Positions 25,403 to 35,452 of a stretch of 64,000 nt of DNA are shown here, piece after piece (position 1 is the stretch's first letter; the number at the start of each line of letters is the position of its first letter). This DNA is from Pyrinomonadaceae bacterium. GTDB taxonomy: Bacteria > Acidobacteriota > Blastocatellia > Pyrinomonadales > Pyrinomonadaceae. A program made the translations under genes and the position numbers. The DNA is taken from the NCBI GenBank assembly GCA_028284415.1, contig JANQRU010000004.1, forward strand, positions 496,001-560,000, read 5' to 3'. A model generated the notes under the pieces. The model searched no databases, was not told the DNA's origin, and was given only the letters and a program-made list of their open reading frames with translations.

Positions 25403-26441
25403 ATTTATTATATGGCTGGCTTGGTGGATGGGAGCAATTAGTTTTTTGCTCATCTTTATCTCTGGGTTATTAATACTGTTTTTACGCACATTTTATGACC
25501 AGCATCAAAAAAATATTAAAAATCAATCTTCTGAATGGGAATCAATACTATTAAACAGTTTTGAATTTGTTCCAACTGAACTTCCCGTACTTACCAAACG
25601 CACCACAGTCTCATTTTTAGTCCTCTGGAATTACTTACTGGAATCTCTTCAAGACGAAGCAAAAGAAAATCTAATAATAATTGCTTACTTATTAAAGCTT
25701 GACCAATGGGCAGCCACTGCACTACGCCAAAGAAACGTTCGCCAAAAACTCCTAGCAATCCAAACTCTTGGGTTATTAGGTGAAAAGTCTATCTGGGATG
25801 AATTGGAAACATTAACTAGCGACAAAAATTCAACCGTGTCTCTGGCAGCTATTCGTTCACTGATAAAAATAGATAAGAAAAAAGCGATCTCTATATTTCT
25901 ACCATTGATTGGCAAAAGAAAAGATTGGTCTTTTTCAATGGGTGGAAAAATCTTAAAAGAGGCTGGACCTGAAGTTATTTCTGAGCCTTTTGTAAAACAA
26001 TTGCGAAACTCCTCAAACGATGATGAGTTGGTAAGGCTTCTGCGATATCTAGACCTTGCTTATATGCAAACAACCGCACCTCTTATTAGAGAATTATTGC
26101 AGACATCCGAAGACTTCAAGACAATCAAATTTTGTTTGAAAGCAGTTACTGACCCTCAAGACTTGGAGTTAGTTCGTAAACTTCTCAAACACGAACACTG
26201 GGAAGTTCGCACTCAGGCAGCATCTGCCTTAGGTAGAATGGGAACAGATGATGATGAAAAACGTCTTATCCACGCTGCTGGTGACCAAGAATGGTGGGTT
26301 CGTTATCGTGCTGCTCAAGCTCTGGCAAATCTACCTTCGATTTCGGAGGAAAAACTTGAGGAGATTGCCAAGACCCATCAAAACTTTTTTGGAAGTGACA
26401 TGATCTACAAAGTCATTGGTGAGAGGAAGGTGGCTTTATGA
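25377..26441 (+). CDS. Membrane-anchored HEAT-repeat protein
   Basis: 354 aa. A single N-terminal membrane helix (FLLIFISGLLILFLRTFYD at about 23-41) anchors a mostly helical domain. HEAT-type repeats are visible at EHWEVRTQAASALGRMG and QEWWVRYRAAQALANLP (about residues 280-325). PBS-lyase/HEAT proteins act as scaffolds. The 26-bp overlap with the barrel gene and 4-bp overlap with the GT2 gene show tight coupling. It is probably a periplasmic or cytosolic scaffold of the export machine; topology is uncertain. Confidence 0.75.
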   Translation: MLGFGIDSRFIIWLAWWMGAISFLLIFISGLLILFLRTFYDQHQKNIKNQSSEWESILLNSFEFVPTELPVLTKRTTVSFLVLWNYLLESLQDEAKENLIIIAYLLKLDQWAATALRQRNVRQKLLAIQTLGLLGEKSIWDELETLTSDKNSTVSLAAIRSLIKIDKKKAISIFLPLIGKRKDWSFSMGGKILKEAGPEVISEPFVKQLRNSSNDDELVRLLRYLDLAYMQTTAPLIRELLQTSEDFKTIKFCLKAVTDPQDLELVRKLLKHEHWEVRTQAASALGRMGTDDDEKRLIHAAGDQEWWVRYRAAQALANLPSISEEKLEEIAKTHQNFFGSDMIYKVIGERKVAL

Positions 26442-27919
26442 TCTGGGAGCTCTTTCTCGCGTCACAATGGATTTGCCTTATCTTCTTTGTAGGTATTAAT
26501 TTTAGTTATTTATTCTTTTGCATACTATCATTTGCAAATCTGCCCAAAAAAGTTCAAAACCATACTCTTTTGCGGGAGTTACCTCAGCCACATACTGATT
26601 TTGAAATCCCTATTAGCTTGATCGTTACTGCATATAATGAAGAAGCTGTAATAGTTGAATCAGTTCGCTCACTGCTTCAGATCGACTATTCTAAATATGA
26701 AATAGTTGTTGTTAATGATGGTTCAAAAGACAGCACACTTGAGATACTAAAGGAAGAATTTGATCTTATTTCTTTACCTATCGCCGTTCGTCAAAGACTT
26801 CCTCATAAACCTATACGCGGCTTTTATCAGTCAGCTATTTATCCAAATCTCAGAGTTGTAGATAAAGAAAATGGAGGTTGTAAAGCAGATGCTTCCAATA
26901 CAGGAATTGATGCTTCAATATATCCTCTAATAACCCCGCTAGATGCAGACACAATCTTAGAAAAAGATACCTTTAAGCTATTGGTTCAACCATTCCTAAG
27001 CGATCCAAATACGATTCTTGCAGGAGGTTCTATAAGAGTAGTAAATGGTTGCAAAGTATCAAAAGGGTTTCTCGAAGAAATAGGATTACCCTACAAGAAT
27101 TTTTATGTTCTTTTTCAAATCCTTGAGTATATGCGAGCTTTTCTCTTTGTGCGTGTCGGTTGGGAAGTAATGAATGCTCTGCCCATTGTTTCAGGTGCAA
27201 TGGGATTATTTCACAAAGAGTCGCTTGTCGAACTTGGAGGATTCAGCCGAAAAACGCACGCTGAAGATTTAGAAATTACTCTGCGCCTTCATCTTCATCA
27301 TATATCAACAGGAAAACCCTATAAAATTGCTTATGTTCCTGATGCAACTTGTTATACGGAAGTGCCGGATACATATAAATCTTTACGAAAACAGAGAGTT
27401 CGTTGGCATCAAGGTTTCACAGAATGTCTTTGGTTTAATCGTAAACTTTTGTTTCATCCAAAAGGTAAGGTTTTAAGTTGGGTATCTATTCCCTTTCAGA
27501 TTATCTTTGAGGCACTAAGCCCGCTAATAGAAATTGGTGGTTACTTTTCCACAATTTTATTTTGGTATTTTGGTGTTCTTTCTTATGAAGGTGCTCTAGC
27601 ATTGTTATGTTTGGCAGTTGGTGTAGGTATCTTGCTAACATTTGTTGCATTGGTACTCGAAGAAGCAATGTTTCGAAAATATCCCAAGATGAGCCATCTT
27701 TTCATACTGTTTGTAGCAGCAGTAATCGAGAATTTAGGCTATCGTCAAATTAATGCTTGGTGGCGTTTTACAGGCTTAATTTATTGGGCAATAGGCTATG
27801 AAGAAAGCCGGGCAATGGCACGAAGCGGTGCTTGGCAGAAAAGTGCTGCTCCAAAAAACTCTTCACAAAATGAGGAAGATAATAGTATAATAAAAGGCGG
27901 TCAAGGTTCACATACGTAA
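26438..27919 (+). CDS. Processive glycosyltransferase family 2 (PgaC/BcsA-like)
   Basis: 493 aa. One N-terminal and three or four C-terminal membrane helices surround a GT-2 domain: LIVTAYNEEAVIVESVRSLL (about 58-77), VVNDGSKDST, the DAD motif at residues 169-171, HAEDLEITLRL, and the QRVRWHQG motif (QxxRW) shared by cellulose, hyaluronan and poly-GlcNAc synthases. It would polymerise a UDP-sugar and move the chain through the membrane. The overlap with the HEAT gene and the nearby kinase suggest a regulated exopolysaccharide synthase. The sugar cannot be told. The hydrophilic tail (SQNEEDNSIIKGGQ) is probably disordered. Confidence 0.88.
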   Translation: MIWELFLASQWICLIFFVGINFSYLFFCILSFANLPKKVQNHTLLRELPQPHTDFEIPISLIVTAYNEEAVIVESVRSLLQIDYSKYEIVVVNDGSKDSTLEILKEEFDLISLPIAVRQRLPHKPIRGFYQSAIYPNLRVVDKENGGCKADASNTGIDASIYPLITPLDADTILEKDTFKLLVQPFLSDPNTILAGGSIRVVNGCKVSKGFLEEIGLPYKNFYVLFQILEYMRAFLFVRVGWEVMNALPIVSGAMGLFHKESLVELGGFSRKTHAEDLEITLRLHLHHISTGKPYKIAYVPDATCYTEVPDTYKSLRKQRVRWHQGFTECLWFNRKLLFHPKGKVLSWVSIPFQIIFEALSPLIEIGGYFSTILFWYFGVLSYEGALALLCLAVGVGILLTFVALVLEEAMFRKYPKMSHLFILFVAAVIENLGYRQINAWWRFTGLIYWAIGYEESRAMARSGAWQKSAAPKNSSQNEEDNSIIKGGQGSHT

Positions 27920-28000
27920 TCTTCACCTCATCAGCTCAGAAATAGATACCTCAATATCTAAAGAATAAAATCTAAACAGTCCCTGTTTAATCGAATTAGA

Positions 28001-31000
28001 ATGTTATCTCCTACTAACACTCTGAAACCCGAAAAGCGTCTTACCAATGTATTTAAAGTCTTACATATAGTGGTAGGCACCGGTGTCACTTTGCTTGGCT
28101 TTGTTGTTCTAATCGGCTGGCATACCCAAAATACAAGTTTAACCCAGATCCAACCTACGTTCGTACCGATGCAATACAATACTGCACTCGGATTCTTTTT
28201 ATGCGGCGTGGGTCTTATTTTGTCCTTTTTCAATTTTAAAAGGATAGCCGCCTCAGTCGGGGGAGTTGTATTTTTTCTCGGAGCTTTATCATTTATCCAA
28301 TATCTCTTCGATCTGAATTTTGGTATTGATGAGCTTTTCATGAAAGCTTATACGACCGTGAAAACCTCCCACCCGGGCAGAATGGCTCCTAACACGGCAA
28401 TTAGCTTTACGCTTTTTGGCTTGGGTTTGTTTTTCTTAAATACGCTTAATTTTCGGTTCAAACATCTCCTAATAGCTTCGCTTGGAACAATTGCTTCAGC
28501 ACATGGAGTAGTTGCTTTGGGTGGATACATAGTCAATGTATCTAATGCCTATGGTTGGGGTGACTACACCAATATGGCTGTCCACACAGCTTTGGGTTTT
28601 ACACTCGGAGGCGTATCGCTTTTTGTTTATGCCTGGCAAAGGAAGCGTAAAAGTTCCTCAAATCTTTACTATTTGCCAATTGTTTCTTTACTTTTAGGTT
28701 TAACGCTTACTTTATGTCTCTGGCAAGCCACATACGCAGAAGAAAGAAATTCGATCCAGAGAGCTGTTGATCTTGAATCAGAGATTTTAAGGGATTTTGT
28801 AAAAGGTGAAATTAACAAGCAAATACTGACACTTGAGAGAATGGTCAAGCGTTGGGAGATTCGCGGAGGTACTCCTCGTAACGAATGGGAAACGGATGCT
28901 GGTCGCTACATTAAAGATTTACATAGTTATCAAGAAATATTGTGGATCGATTCCGATTTTCTCGTCCGCTGGATAGTTCCCCAAAAAGAGAACAGCGAAA
29001 TAATTAATGCTGATCTGGCTAAAAACAAACGTATTAAAAATGCACTGGAAGAAGCTCGTGACAAAAAGATACCGACGCTTTCAAAAACAGTAAATCTTTT
29101 GCAAGGCGGACGTGGAATTTTGGTATATGCCCCGATTTACGTAGAAAATAAATTTGACGGATTTATCTTAGGTGTTTGGAAAGTAGATAAATTCTTTGAA
29201 TCGGTTTTACCAAAGGAGTTACTAAATAACTATTCAATCAAGCTTTATGAAAAAGACAAAGCTTTTTACGAACGCGGAAGTTTTAATTTAAGTGCGTCGA
29301 GCTTTGTGGGTAAGAAGTCTGTCACAACTCATGAAGCGAGTTTCGATATTCTTTTACATCCGAATAAATCTACCATTTCACGATTGAGTTCGCCTGTCGA
29401 TGAGGGTGTTCTTTTCTCTGGTATTTTGCTTTCATTTGCTTTTAGTTTAACTATTTTTCTGCTTCAAAAAGTCCGTCAACAATCCATCAACAAAACAATG
29501 GCTAATTCTGTTTTGGAACATGAGATTGAAGCCCGAAAAAGAATGGAGGATATTCTCCGTCAAAACTCAACCTTCAGAGAAGCAATTCTCAACAGTTCAG
29601 AATATTCCATTATTTCGACAAATAAAGAGGGAATAATCTTAACCTTTAACAAAGCTGCCCAGAGATTACTTGGCTATAAAGCTACTGAGGTGGTCGGTAA
29701 ACATACTCCTGCAATAATTCACAATCAAGATGAAGTTGTCGCTTATACAAAAGAACTAAATGAAAAATTTGGATATGGAATAGAACCGGGATTTGAGACT
29801 TTTGTTGTCCGATCAAAAATTGACAACATTGCTGATGAAAGAGAGTGGACATACATACGAAAAGACGGAACAACTTTTCCGATAATGCTTTCAGTTACCG
29901 CCCTTAAGAATGCCGATGATGAGATAACAGGCTATTTGGGAATTGGCAGAGATATTTCCGAATTAAAAACAGCCAAAGAAAAGCTGATCGAAAGTGAAGA
30001 ACGTTTCAAAACATTTATGAATAATTCTCCCGCCGTCGCTTTTATGAAAGATGGCGAAGGAAAATATGTTTATATCAGCCAAATGTTTGAAACTACATTT
30101 AAGAAGAATGCTGAAAGTCTGCTTGGCAAAACGGACTTTGATTGGTTACCTGAACATGTTGGAATACGAATTAAAGAACAAGAAAAAGAAATTCTTGAAA
30201 CACAGAAATCTAAAGAATTCATAGACATAATTCCTAATGGAGATGGTTCAAATAGCCACTGGCTCTTTATCAAATTCCCGGTTTTTGATGGTCATGAAGA
30301 CTATTATTTAGGTGGGGTTGGAATAGATATTACTGATCTTGAAAATACCAATGTCGAACTTAAAAAATCCGAAGAACGCTTCAAAGCTTTTATGAATAAT
30401 TCTCCTGCTTCAGCATTCATCAAAGATGCCGATGGGAAATATGTATATGTAAACAAAATTTTTGAAGAAAACAGCGGTTTTCCCGCAGAAAAAATTATCG
30501 GCAGAACGGATGAGTATTGGGCAGATTCAGAAACGTTTGAAAAAATCCATAAACAAGAAAGACAAATCCTTGCGACTGACCAAGCACAAAATTTTGTTGA
30601 TGAAGTCATTGGAGAAAATGGCATAGAAAAATACTGGCTCTTCATTAAATTTCCTGTACCAGATGGTCAAGGTGGTACACAGATCGGCGGAATGGCAATA
30701 GATGTAACAGAACAAAAACAGTTAGAAGCCGATCTCAAACAAGCCAGAGACGCTGCTCTAGAAACAGCCCGACTAAAATCTGAGTTTTTGGCAAATATGT
30801 CCCATGAAATCCGAACTCCTATGAATGGAGTTATGGGAATGATGGACATTCTCTTAGATACTGACCTTAATGAAGAACAATCTGAATATGCTAAAACAAT
30901 TCAAGAGAGTGCCAATTCATTGATGACCATCATTAATGACATTCTTGATTTTTCAAAAATTGAGGCAGGTAAGCTCAACTTTGAAACCATAGATTTCGAT

Positions 31001-32785
31001 TTGCGCTTGGCAGTCGAAAATACGGTCGAACTTTTTGCTGAAAGAGCACAAAGAAAAAATCTGGTCATTGCGTCTTTAGTCGAATCGGATGTACCGGTCG
31101 CTTTACAAGGAGATCCGGGTAGATTGCGTCAGGTTTTGACCAATTTGATTGGCAATGCCATCAAATTTACAGACGAAGGTGAGGTTATTGCCCGCGTTAC
31201 AAAAGGTGAAGAAACCGATACGCATATGACAATTAATTTTTCTGTCAGCGATACCGGAATTGGAATAGAAACAGATGCTCAGGTGAAACTCTTTGAGGCA
31301 TTTACACAAGCGGATGGCTCGATGACCAGAAAATATGGTGGTACCGGACTTGGGCTATCCATTTCAAAACAGCTCGTCGAAATGATGGATGGCGATATTA
31401 GTGTGGAAAGTAAAGTTGGCGGAGGATCAACTTTCACTTTTACAGCAACTTTCAAAAAACAACCGTTTGATGAACTTGGAAATATTGAGCGTCGTGAAAA
31501 CCTCGAAAACACACGCATTTTGATAGTTGACGATAATGAAACCAGCCGAAAAATTATTTCTCACCAAGTCAAATTCTGGGGTGTAAACACCAAAGAAATT
31601 TCTGATGGTGAAACTGCTATAGAAATGTTGAAAACAGCGGTTAAAGACGGAAACCCATTTGATTTGATCTTACTAGATCTGATGATGCCTGAGAAAACTA
31701 ATGGTTTTGATATTGCTAAAAAAATCAGAGAAATTGATGAACTCTCTGACCTAAAAATAATTCTGATGCCGTCTTTTGGAGAAAGAGGACATGGCAAAAA
31801 TGCGAGGGATATTGGAATAGATGGTTACTTGGTCAAACCTATCCGACAATCTGATCTTTATGATTGTATCGCCACGGTTCTTTCATCAAAGCAAAAGATA
31901 AAATTGTTTAATGAAGATTCTCAAGACAAAGTTCAGCCACTGAAGCGTCCGAAACTAATAACCCGTCATATCTTAGAAGAAAGACGCTTGAAAACTGACG
32001 TCAAAATTCTCGTTGCAGAGGATAATATAGTTAATCAAAAGGTAGCTAAAATGCAGCTGGAAATTTTGGGTTGCAAAGCTGATATAGTCAATAATGGATT
32101 AGAAGTTTTAGAAGCGTTAAAAAATAACTCTTACGCTCTTGTATTAATGGATTGTCAGATGCCTAAATTCGACGGTTATCAGACAACCAGAAAGATTCGA
32201 AATAGCAAGAAGTATTACAAGGACATTCCAATAATCGCAATTACCGCAAGCGTCATGGAAAGTGACAAAGCGAAATGTCTCGCCGTTGGAATGAACGATT
32301 ATTTGTCTAAACCATTTAAGCAAGATGAATTGGAAAAAATAATCAAGAAATGGGTAAGTGATGAAACGAATTCTAATGCTCCAAAAAGTATTGGAAACGG
32401 CTTTTCAAAAATATCTGAGACCAGCAAATACTCAAAAGGTATTAAGTCTCATTTGGAAAAACTCGATGCAGATGTTGGTAAAGAAATGGTTGAAATGATT
32501 ATTTCCCTTTTTATTGAAGATTCTGAATTTAGAATCCAAGATATAAAAGAATTTTTAGCTGAAAAAGACTATGTAAATATAGCCAGCGAAGCCCATAATC
32601 TGAAAGCAGGGTGCGATAATATCGGAGCTGACTACATAATCAATCTATGCTTAGAATTGGAAAAAGAAGCACTTGCACGACACAAAAAGAATGTAGAAAA
32701 AATAGTAAAAGAGATTGAGATTGGATTTGAAGAAGTTTCAAGAACAATGAAACATATTACAAAAGAAGAAACTGTTTTGGTCTAA
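28001..32785 (+). CDS. Hybrid sensor histidine kinase (membrane, three PAS, HisKA, HATPase, two REC, Hpt)
   Basis: 1,594 aa in a phosphorelay layout. About seven membrane helices (20-240) precede an extracytoplasmic region (245-470) and another helix. Then come three PAS domains (about 527-650, 667-785, 791-910), the HisKA helix (ANMSHEIRTPMNG, phospho-His H935), HATPase (DTGIGIETD, GGTGLGLSIS), receiver 1 (D1226 in LLDLMMPE), receiver 2 (D1384 in LMDCQMPK) and Hpt with H1532 in AHNLKAGC. The second and third PAS are near copies (EERFK-FMNNSPA). It lies 81 bp after GT2 and would feed the receiver at 23739. A terminator follows. Confidence 0.93.
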   Translation: MLSPTNTLKPEKRLTNVFKVLHIVVGTGVTLLGFVVLIGWHTQNTSLTQIQPTFVPMQYNTALGFFLCGVGLILSFFNFKRIAASVGGVVFFLGALSFIQYLFDLNFGIDELFMKAYTTVKTSHPGRMAPNTAISFTLFGLGLFFLNTLNFRFKHLLIASLGTIASAHGVVALGGYIVNVSNAYGWGDYTNMAVHTALGFTLGGVSLFVYAWQRKRKSSSNLYYLPIVSLLLGLTLTLCLWQATYAEERNSIQRAVDLESEILRDFVKGEINKQILTLERMVKRWEIRGGTPRNEWETDAGRYIKDLHSYQEILWIDSDFLVRWIVPQKENSEIINADLAKNKRIKNALEEARDKKIPTLSKTVNLLQGGRGILVYAPIYVENKFDGFILGVWKVDKFFESVLPKELLNNYSIKLYEKDKAFYERGSFNLSASSFVGKKSVTTHEASFDILLHPNKSTISRLSSPVDEGVLFSGILLSFAFSLTIFLLQKVRQQSINKTMANSVLEHEIEARKRMEDILRQNSTFREAILNSSEYSIISTNKEGIILTFNKAAQRLLGYKATEVVGKHTPAIIHNQDEVVAYTKELNEKFGYGIEPGFETFVVRSKIDNIADEREWTYIRKDGTTFPIMLSVTALKNADDEITGYLGIGRDISELKTAKEKLIESEERFKTFMNNSPAVAFMKDGEGKYVYISQMFETTFKKNAESLLGKTDFDWLPEHVGIRIKEQEKEILETQKSKEFIDIIPNGDGSNSHWLFIKFPVFDGHEDYYLGGVGIDITDLENTNVELKKSEERFKAFMNNSPASAFIKDADGKYVYVNKIFEENSGFPAEKIIGRTDEYWADSETFEKIHKQERQILATDQAQNFVDEVIGENGIEKYWLFIKFPVPDGQGGTQIGGMAIDVTEQKQLEADLKQARDAALETARLKSEFLANMSHEIRTPMNGVMGMMDILLDTDLNEEQSEYAKTIQESANSLMTIINDILDFSKIEAGKLNFETIDFDLRLAVENTVELFAERAQRKNLVIASLVESDVPVALQGDPGRLRQVLTNLIGNAIKFTDEGEVIARVTKGEETDTHMTINFSVSDTGIGIETDAQVKLFEAFTQADGSMTRKYGGTGLGLSISKQLVEMMDGDISVESKVGGGSTFTFTATFKKQPFDELGNIERRENLENTRILIVDDNETSRKIISHQVKFWGVNTKEISDGETAIEMLKTAVKDGNPFDLILLDLMMPEKTNGFDIAKKIREIDELSDLKIILMPSFGERGHGKNARDIGIDGYLVKPIRQSDLYDCIATVLSSKQKIKLFNEDSQDKVQPLKRPKLITRHILEERRLKTDVKILVAEDNIVNQKVAKMQLEILGCKADIVNNGLEVLEALKNNSYALVLMDCQMPKFDGYQTTRKIRNSKKYYKDIPIIAITASVMESDKAKCLAVGMNDYLSKPFKQDELEKIIKKWVSDETNSNAPKSIGNGFSKISETSKYSKGIKSHLEKLDADVGKEMVEMIISLFIEDSEFRIQDIKEFLAEKDYVNIASEAHNLKAGCDNIGADYIINLCLELEKEALARHKKNVEKIVKEIEIGFEEVSRTMKHITKEETVLV

Positions 32786-32809
32786 AAATAAAAGAATATA
32801 TTGATCTCA

Positions 32810-32850
32810 AGGCTTTGTACATATTGATTTTATGCAAAGCCTAATTTTTT
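32810..32850 (+). terminator. Terminator after the hybrid kinase
   Basis: aggctttg (32810-32817) pairs with caaagcct (32835-32842), then a T-run to 32850. It overlaps the 3' end of the convergent ribE gene. Confidence 0.7.
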
Positions 32851-33480
32851 TATTTTTTCCATCGTTATCTCGCTGGAATTTTCTGATTTCTTACCGTAAA
32901 GCAAAATTCTTTCGACGTATTTAGCTATCACATCTGCTTCCAGATTAACTGCATCTCCCTTATTTAATGAAGATAAATTAGTAAGTTCCCAAGTTTTTGG
33001 AATAACGGCTATTTCAAAATAACCATCCGTTAATTTCGCAATGGTTAAAGAAATTCCCTCCGCCGAAATTGAGCCTTTGTAAACCAGATATTGCCCAAGC
33101 TCTTTCGGATAACCGATCTTAACCGTCCAAAAATCTCCTTCTTGAACTGCTCCTAAAAATTCTCCCGTAGCGTCAACATGCCCTTGAACAATGTGTCCGC
33201 CCAAACGGGTTGAGGGCGTCACAGCTCTTTCAAGATTAACACTAAAACCAATTTTCAGATTTCCAATAGTTGAACGATCCAAAGTTTCCTGCGAAACATC
33301 GGCAACAAATGAATTTGAAGTTATATCCAAAGCCGTCAGACAGACTCCATTGACCGCAATCGAATCGCCTTCATTTGCATCTTCATTAACTATTTTTGCA
33401 GAGATTTTAATCTTTGCACCTTTAGCGTGTTTCTCCAATGACGAAATTTTCCCAAGTTCTTCAATAATTCCTGTAAACAT
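32830..33480 (-). CDS. ribE: Riboflavin synthase (alpha chain)
   Basis: Converts two 6,7-dimethyl-8-ribityllumazines to riboflavin. The 216-aa product has two lumazine-binding repeats: MFTGIIEELGKISSLEKHA with GDSIAVNGVCLTALD, then HIVQGHVDATGEFL with AEGISLTIAKL. FTGIIEE and GHVD are signatures. Length is normal. A small membrane ORF (33500-33634) lies just upstream on the same strand. No other rib gene is near. Confidence 0.95.
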   Translation of the reverse strand: MFTGIIEELGKISSLEKHAKGAKIKISAKIVNEDANEGDSIAVNGVCLTALDITSNSFVADVSQETLDRSTIGNLKIGFSVNLERAVTPSTRLGGHIVQGHVDATGEFLGAVQEGDFWTVKIGYPKELGQYLVYKGSISAEGISLTIAKLTDGYFEIAVIPKTWELTNLSSLNKGDAVNLEADVIAKYVERILLYGKKSENSSEITMEKIKKLGFA

Positions 33481-33906
33481 TCTTTCTATATACCTTAAGC
33501 TAAACGAAAAACCAAAAAAGTGCAGTCAATGCGACCATAATGGCTGTAAATCTTGACCAATTATCTAACTCACGGTTGTTATTATATTTTTCAACAAACC
33601 TCTGTTCCCTGTTTATCAAACTTTCTTCTTTCATAATACCTTGCTACATCTCAAACAAACTGAAAGCTTCAACCAAAAACTATTTACTAATATTCTAAAT
33701 TTCAAGAAAGATTTTTGCAATAATTATACGTAACAACTTTCGATTCTTAGATTTTAGACTTTTCTCAAAACTCTCGAAATAGTGCTTATAGTTCCCCAAA
33801 CTATCAATCGTTAAAACCTTTTTTGAATCCGATTCATAGTGATTTGCGAAACCACACTACATAGACATTTTGCAATCGTCTGAGAATTGAACAAGGGGAA
33901 AACTTT
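33481..33906. other. Intergenic region before the PD40 protein
   Basis: This 426-bp stretch holds one small reading frame (33500-33634, minus). The rest, 33635-33906, shows no gene, repeat or clear promoter. The plus-strand gene at 33907 has a good ribosome site (aagggg near 33893). Confidence 0.5.
33500..33634 (-). CDS. Possible small membrane protein (44 aa)
   Basis: 44 codons, starting MKEESLINREQRFVEKY and ending with a hydrophobic helix (FTAIMVALTALFWFFV). aagg lies 8 nt before the ATG at 33634. The layout (charged head then one membrane helix at the C-terminus) is that of a small tail-anchored protein. It could be chance. It lies upstream of ribE on the same strand. Confidence 0.4.
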   Translation of the reverse strand: MKEESLINREQRFVEKYNNNRELDNWSRFTAIMVALTALFWFFV

Positions 33907-34785
33907 ATGCAAGTCATTCTTATTTTAATATCTTTAATTATATCGCTTTCATGCACTAGCACGATTCAGGAAAGCAATGCACAAATCAAAAAGAAAGGAA
34001 AAATTGTTTTCACGTCAGATCGAAATGGAAACAGAGATATTTTTGTGATCAATCCCGATGGCACCGATTTAAAAGCTCTGACCACAAACAAAGCAGATGA
34101 TGCATGGGCAAAATGGTCTCCTGACGGAAAGAAAATAACTTTCACCTCAAGAAGGACTGGAATCGGTCAAGTACACATAATGGATGCAGATGGTAAGAAC
34201 ATAACTAACCTGAGCCAAAATAATTACAACGAATTAGATCCGATAATTTCTCCTGATGGAAAAAAAATTGCTTTTACTTCAAAAGAATTCGGCAATTATC
34301 AGATTTATGTGATGGATTTAGATGGTAAAAATCGTGTCAGATTAACGAGCAGTGGAGAGTTCAATGGGCGTCCCGATTGGTCACCTAACGGGAAAGAAAT
34401 CGTCTTTTTATCATATCGAAATAGAAATTATGACATCTACAAAATGAACGCTGATGGAACTAGTCAGAAAAAACTAACTAATAGTTTAGAAAGTGCAAGT
34501 TTTCCAAACTGGTCACCTGATGGAAAAAAAATTATGTTTAGTGCTCACGTAAACGATATAGATTATTTATTCGTTATGAATTCTGATGGAACAGAGCGTA
34601 AAAAACTTATCTCGACAGAAGAAGGAAACTGGGCAGGTCGCTGGAACAAACAAGGCGACAAAATTGTCCTTACTTCTTACAGGGACAAAAATTACGAACT
34701 ATACACAATGAATACTGATGGAACTAACCAGAAAAGATTAACCAATAATAGCGGGAAGGACGATATGGCAGATTGGCATAATTAA
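33907..34785 (+). CDS. TolB-like PD40 beta-propeller, secreted
   Basis: 292 aa. An N-terminal hydrophobic signal (VILILISLIISLSC) ends at a Cys near residue 17, perhaps a lipoprotein, though the box is not ideal. Six PD40/WD40-like repeats follow, each with the pattern W-SPDGKKI then D-YVMN-DGT: for example WAKWSPDGKKITFTSR, DPIISPDGKKIAFTSK, NWSPDGKKIMFSA. This resembles the TolB propeller, but without its N-terminal domain, so it is not TolB itself. A ligand is unknown. Gene stands alone; a bidirectional terminator follows. Confidence 0.85.
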   Translation: MQVILILISLIISLSCTSTIQESNAQIKKKGKIVFTSDRNGNRDIFVINPDGTDLKALTTNKADDAWAKWSPDGKKITFTSRRTGIGQVHIMDADGKNITNLSQNNYNELDPIISPDGKKIAFTSKEFGNYQIYVMDLDGKNRVRLTSSGEFNGRPDWSPNGKEIVFLSYRNRNYDIYKMNADGTSQKKLTNSLESASFPNWSPDGKKIMFSAHVNDIDYLFVMNSDGTERKKLISTEEGNWAGRWNKQGDKIVLTSYRDKNYELYTMNTDGTNQKRLTNNSGKDDMADWHN

Positions 34786-34814
34786 GAAGGGATAATTCGC
34801 CCCTAAAGCAAACA

Positions 34815-34856
34815 AAAGGAGAAATCATATCTTTCCAGCAAAATGATTTCTCCTTT
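34815..34856. terminator. Bidirectional terminator
   Basis: aaaggagaaatcat (34815-34828) and its exact reverse complement (34843-34856) form a 14-bp stem. It separates the convergent PD40 and TM2 genes. Confidence 0.8.
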
Positions 34857-34863
34857 AGTGTTT

Positions 34864-35301
34864 TTAGAACCAAGGTTTTTTATTGTTAATGTAAGTATTC
34901 ACGAAGTCTTCATCGGACTTGGTCAGATAGATGATACCTTCAACCAAACCTATCACGCTTACGATCAATGGTAAGAAAAATAAAAATCCGCAGGAAATAA
35001 ATGCTAGTATCCAAGCCACGACTTGTCCTACTATCATATAAATTCCTTCATTCTGATAACCGAGAATAAATTTGTGTACCCCAAATCCACCTAACAAGAT
35101 ACCGCAAATACCTGCAACGATCTTTTTGTCAGCACCGGGAATTTGTCCCGTGCCTTGATTATATTGTTGCTGCATTTGTTGATTTTGGGGGTTTTGATTT
35201 TGAAATGGATCAGCTAAATTAGAACCGCAGTTGCGGCAGAAATTTTCCAATCCAGTATTTTCTGTATTACAACTTGGACATTTAACGATTTTGGTTGCCA
35301 T
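34864..35301 (-). CDS. TM2-domain membrane protein with N-terminal zinc ribbon
   Basis: 145 aa from ATG 35301, chosen because a strong aggaga site precedes it; a further ATG at 35325 is in frame. A zinc ribbon (CPSCNTENTGLENFCRNCGS, residues about 8-27) is followed by an Asn/Gln-rich linker, then a TM2 domain: AGICGILLGGFGVHKFILGYQNEGI, and two membrane helices, ending in IYLTKSDEDFVNTYI. TM2 proteins are small and poorly understood. Two more Zn-ribbon membrane proteins are in this window (8301 and 44002). Confidence 0.88.
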   Translation of the reverse strand: MATKIVKCPSCNTENTGLENFCRNCGSNLADPFQNQNPQNQQMQQQYNQGTGQIPGADKKIVAGICGILLGGFGVHKFILGYQNEGIYMIVGQVVAWILAFISCGFLFFLPLIVSVIGLVEGIIYLTKSDEDFVNTYINNKKPWF

Positions 35302-35452
35302 AGATTCTCCTAAAAAAGATTTCAAAGTCTTTCTGATAATTATTCAAAACGAACGCTTTGTCAATTTTTTGTTTGTGGGTGTTTGAATTTATAAAGGATA
35401 TATAGAATTACTTACCATATAAACACCAAACGGTAGGCTTTATAATTCTAAC

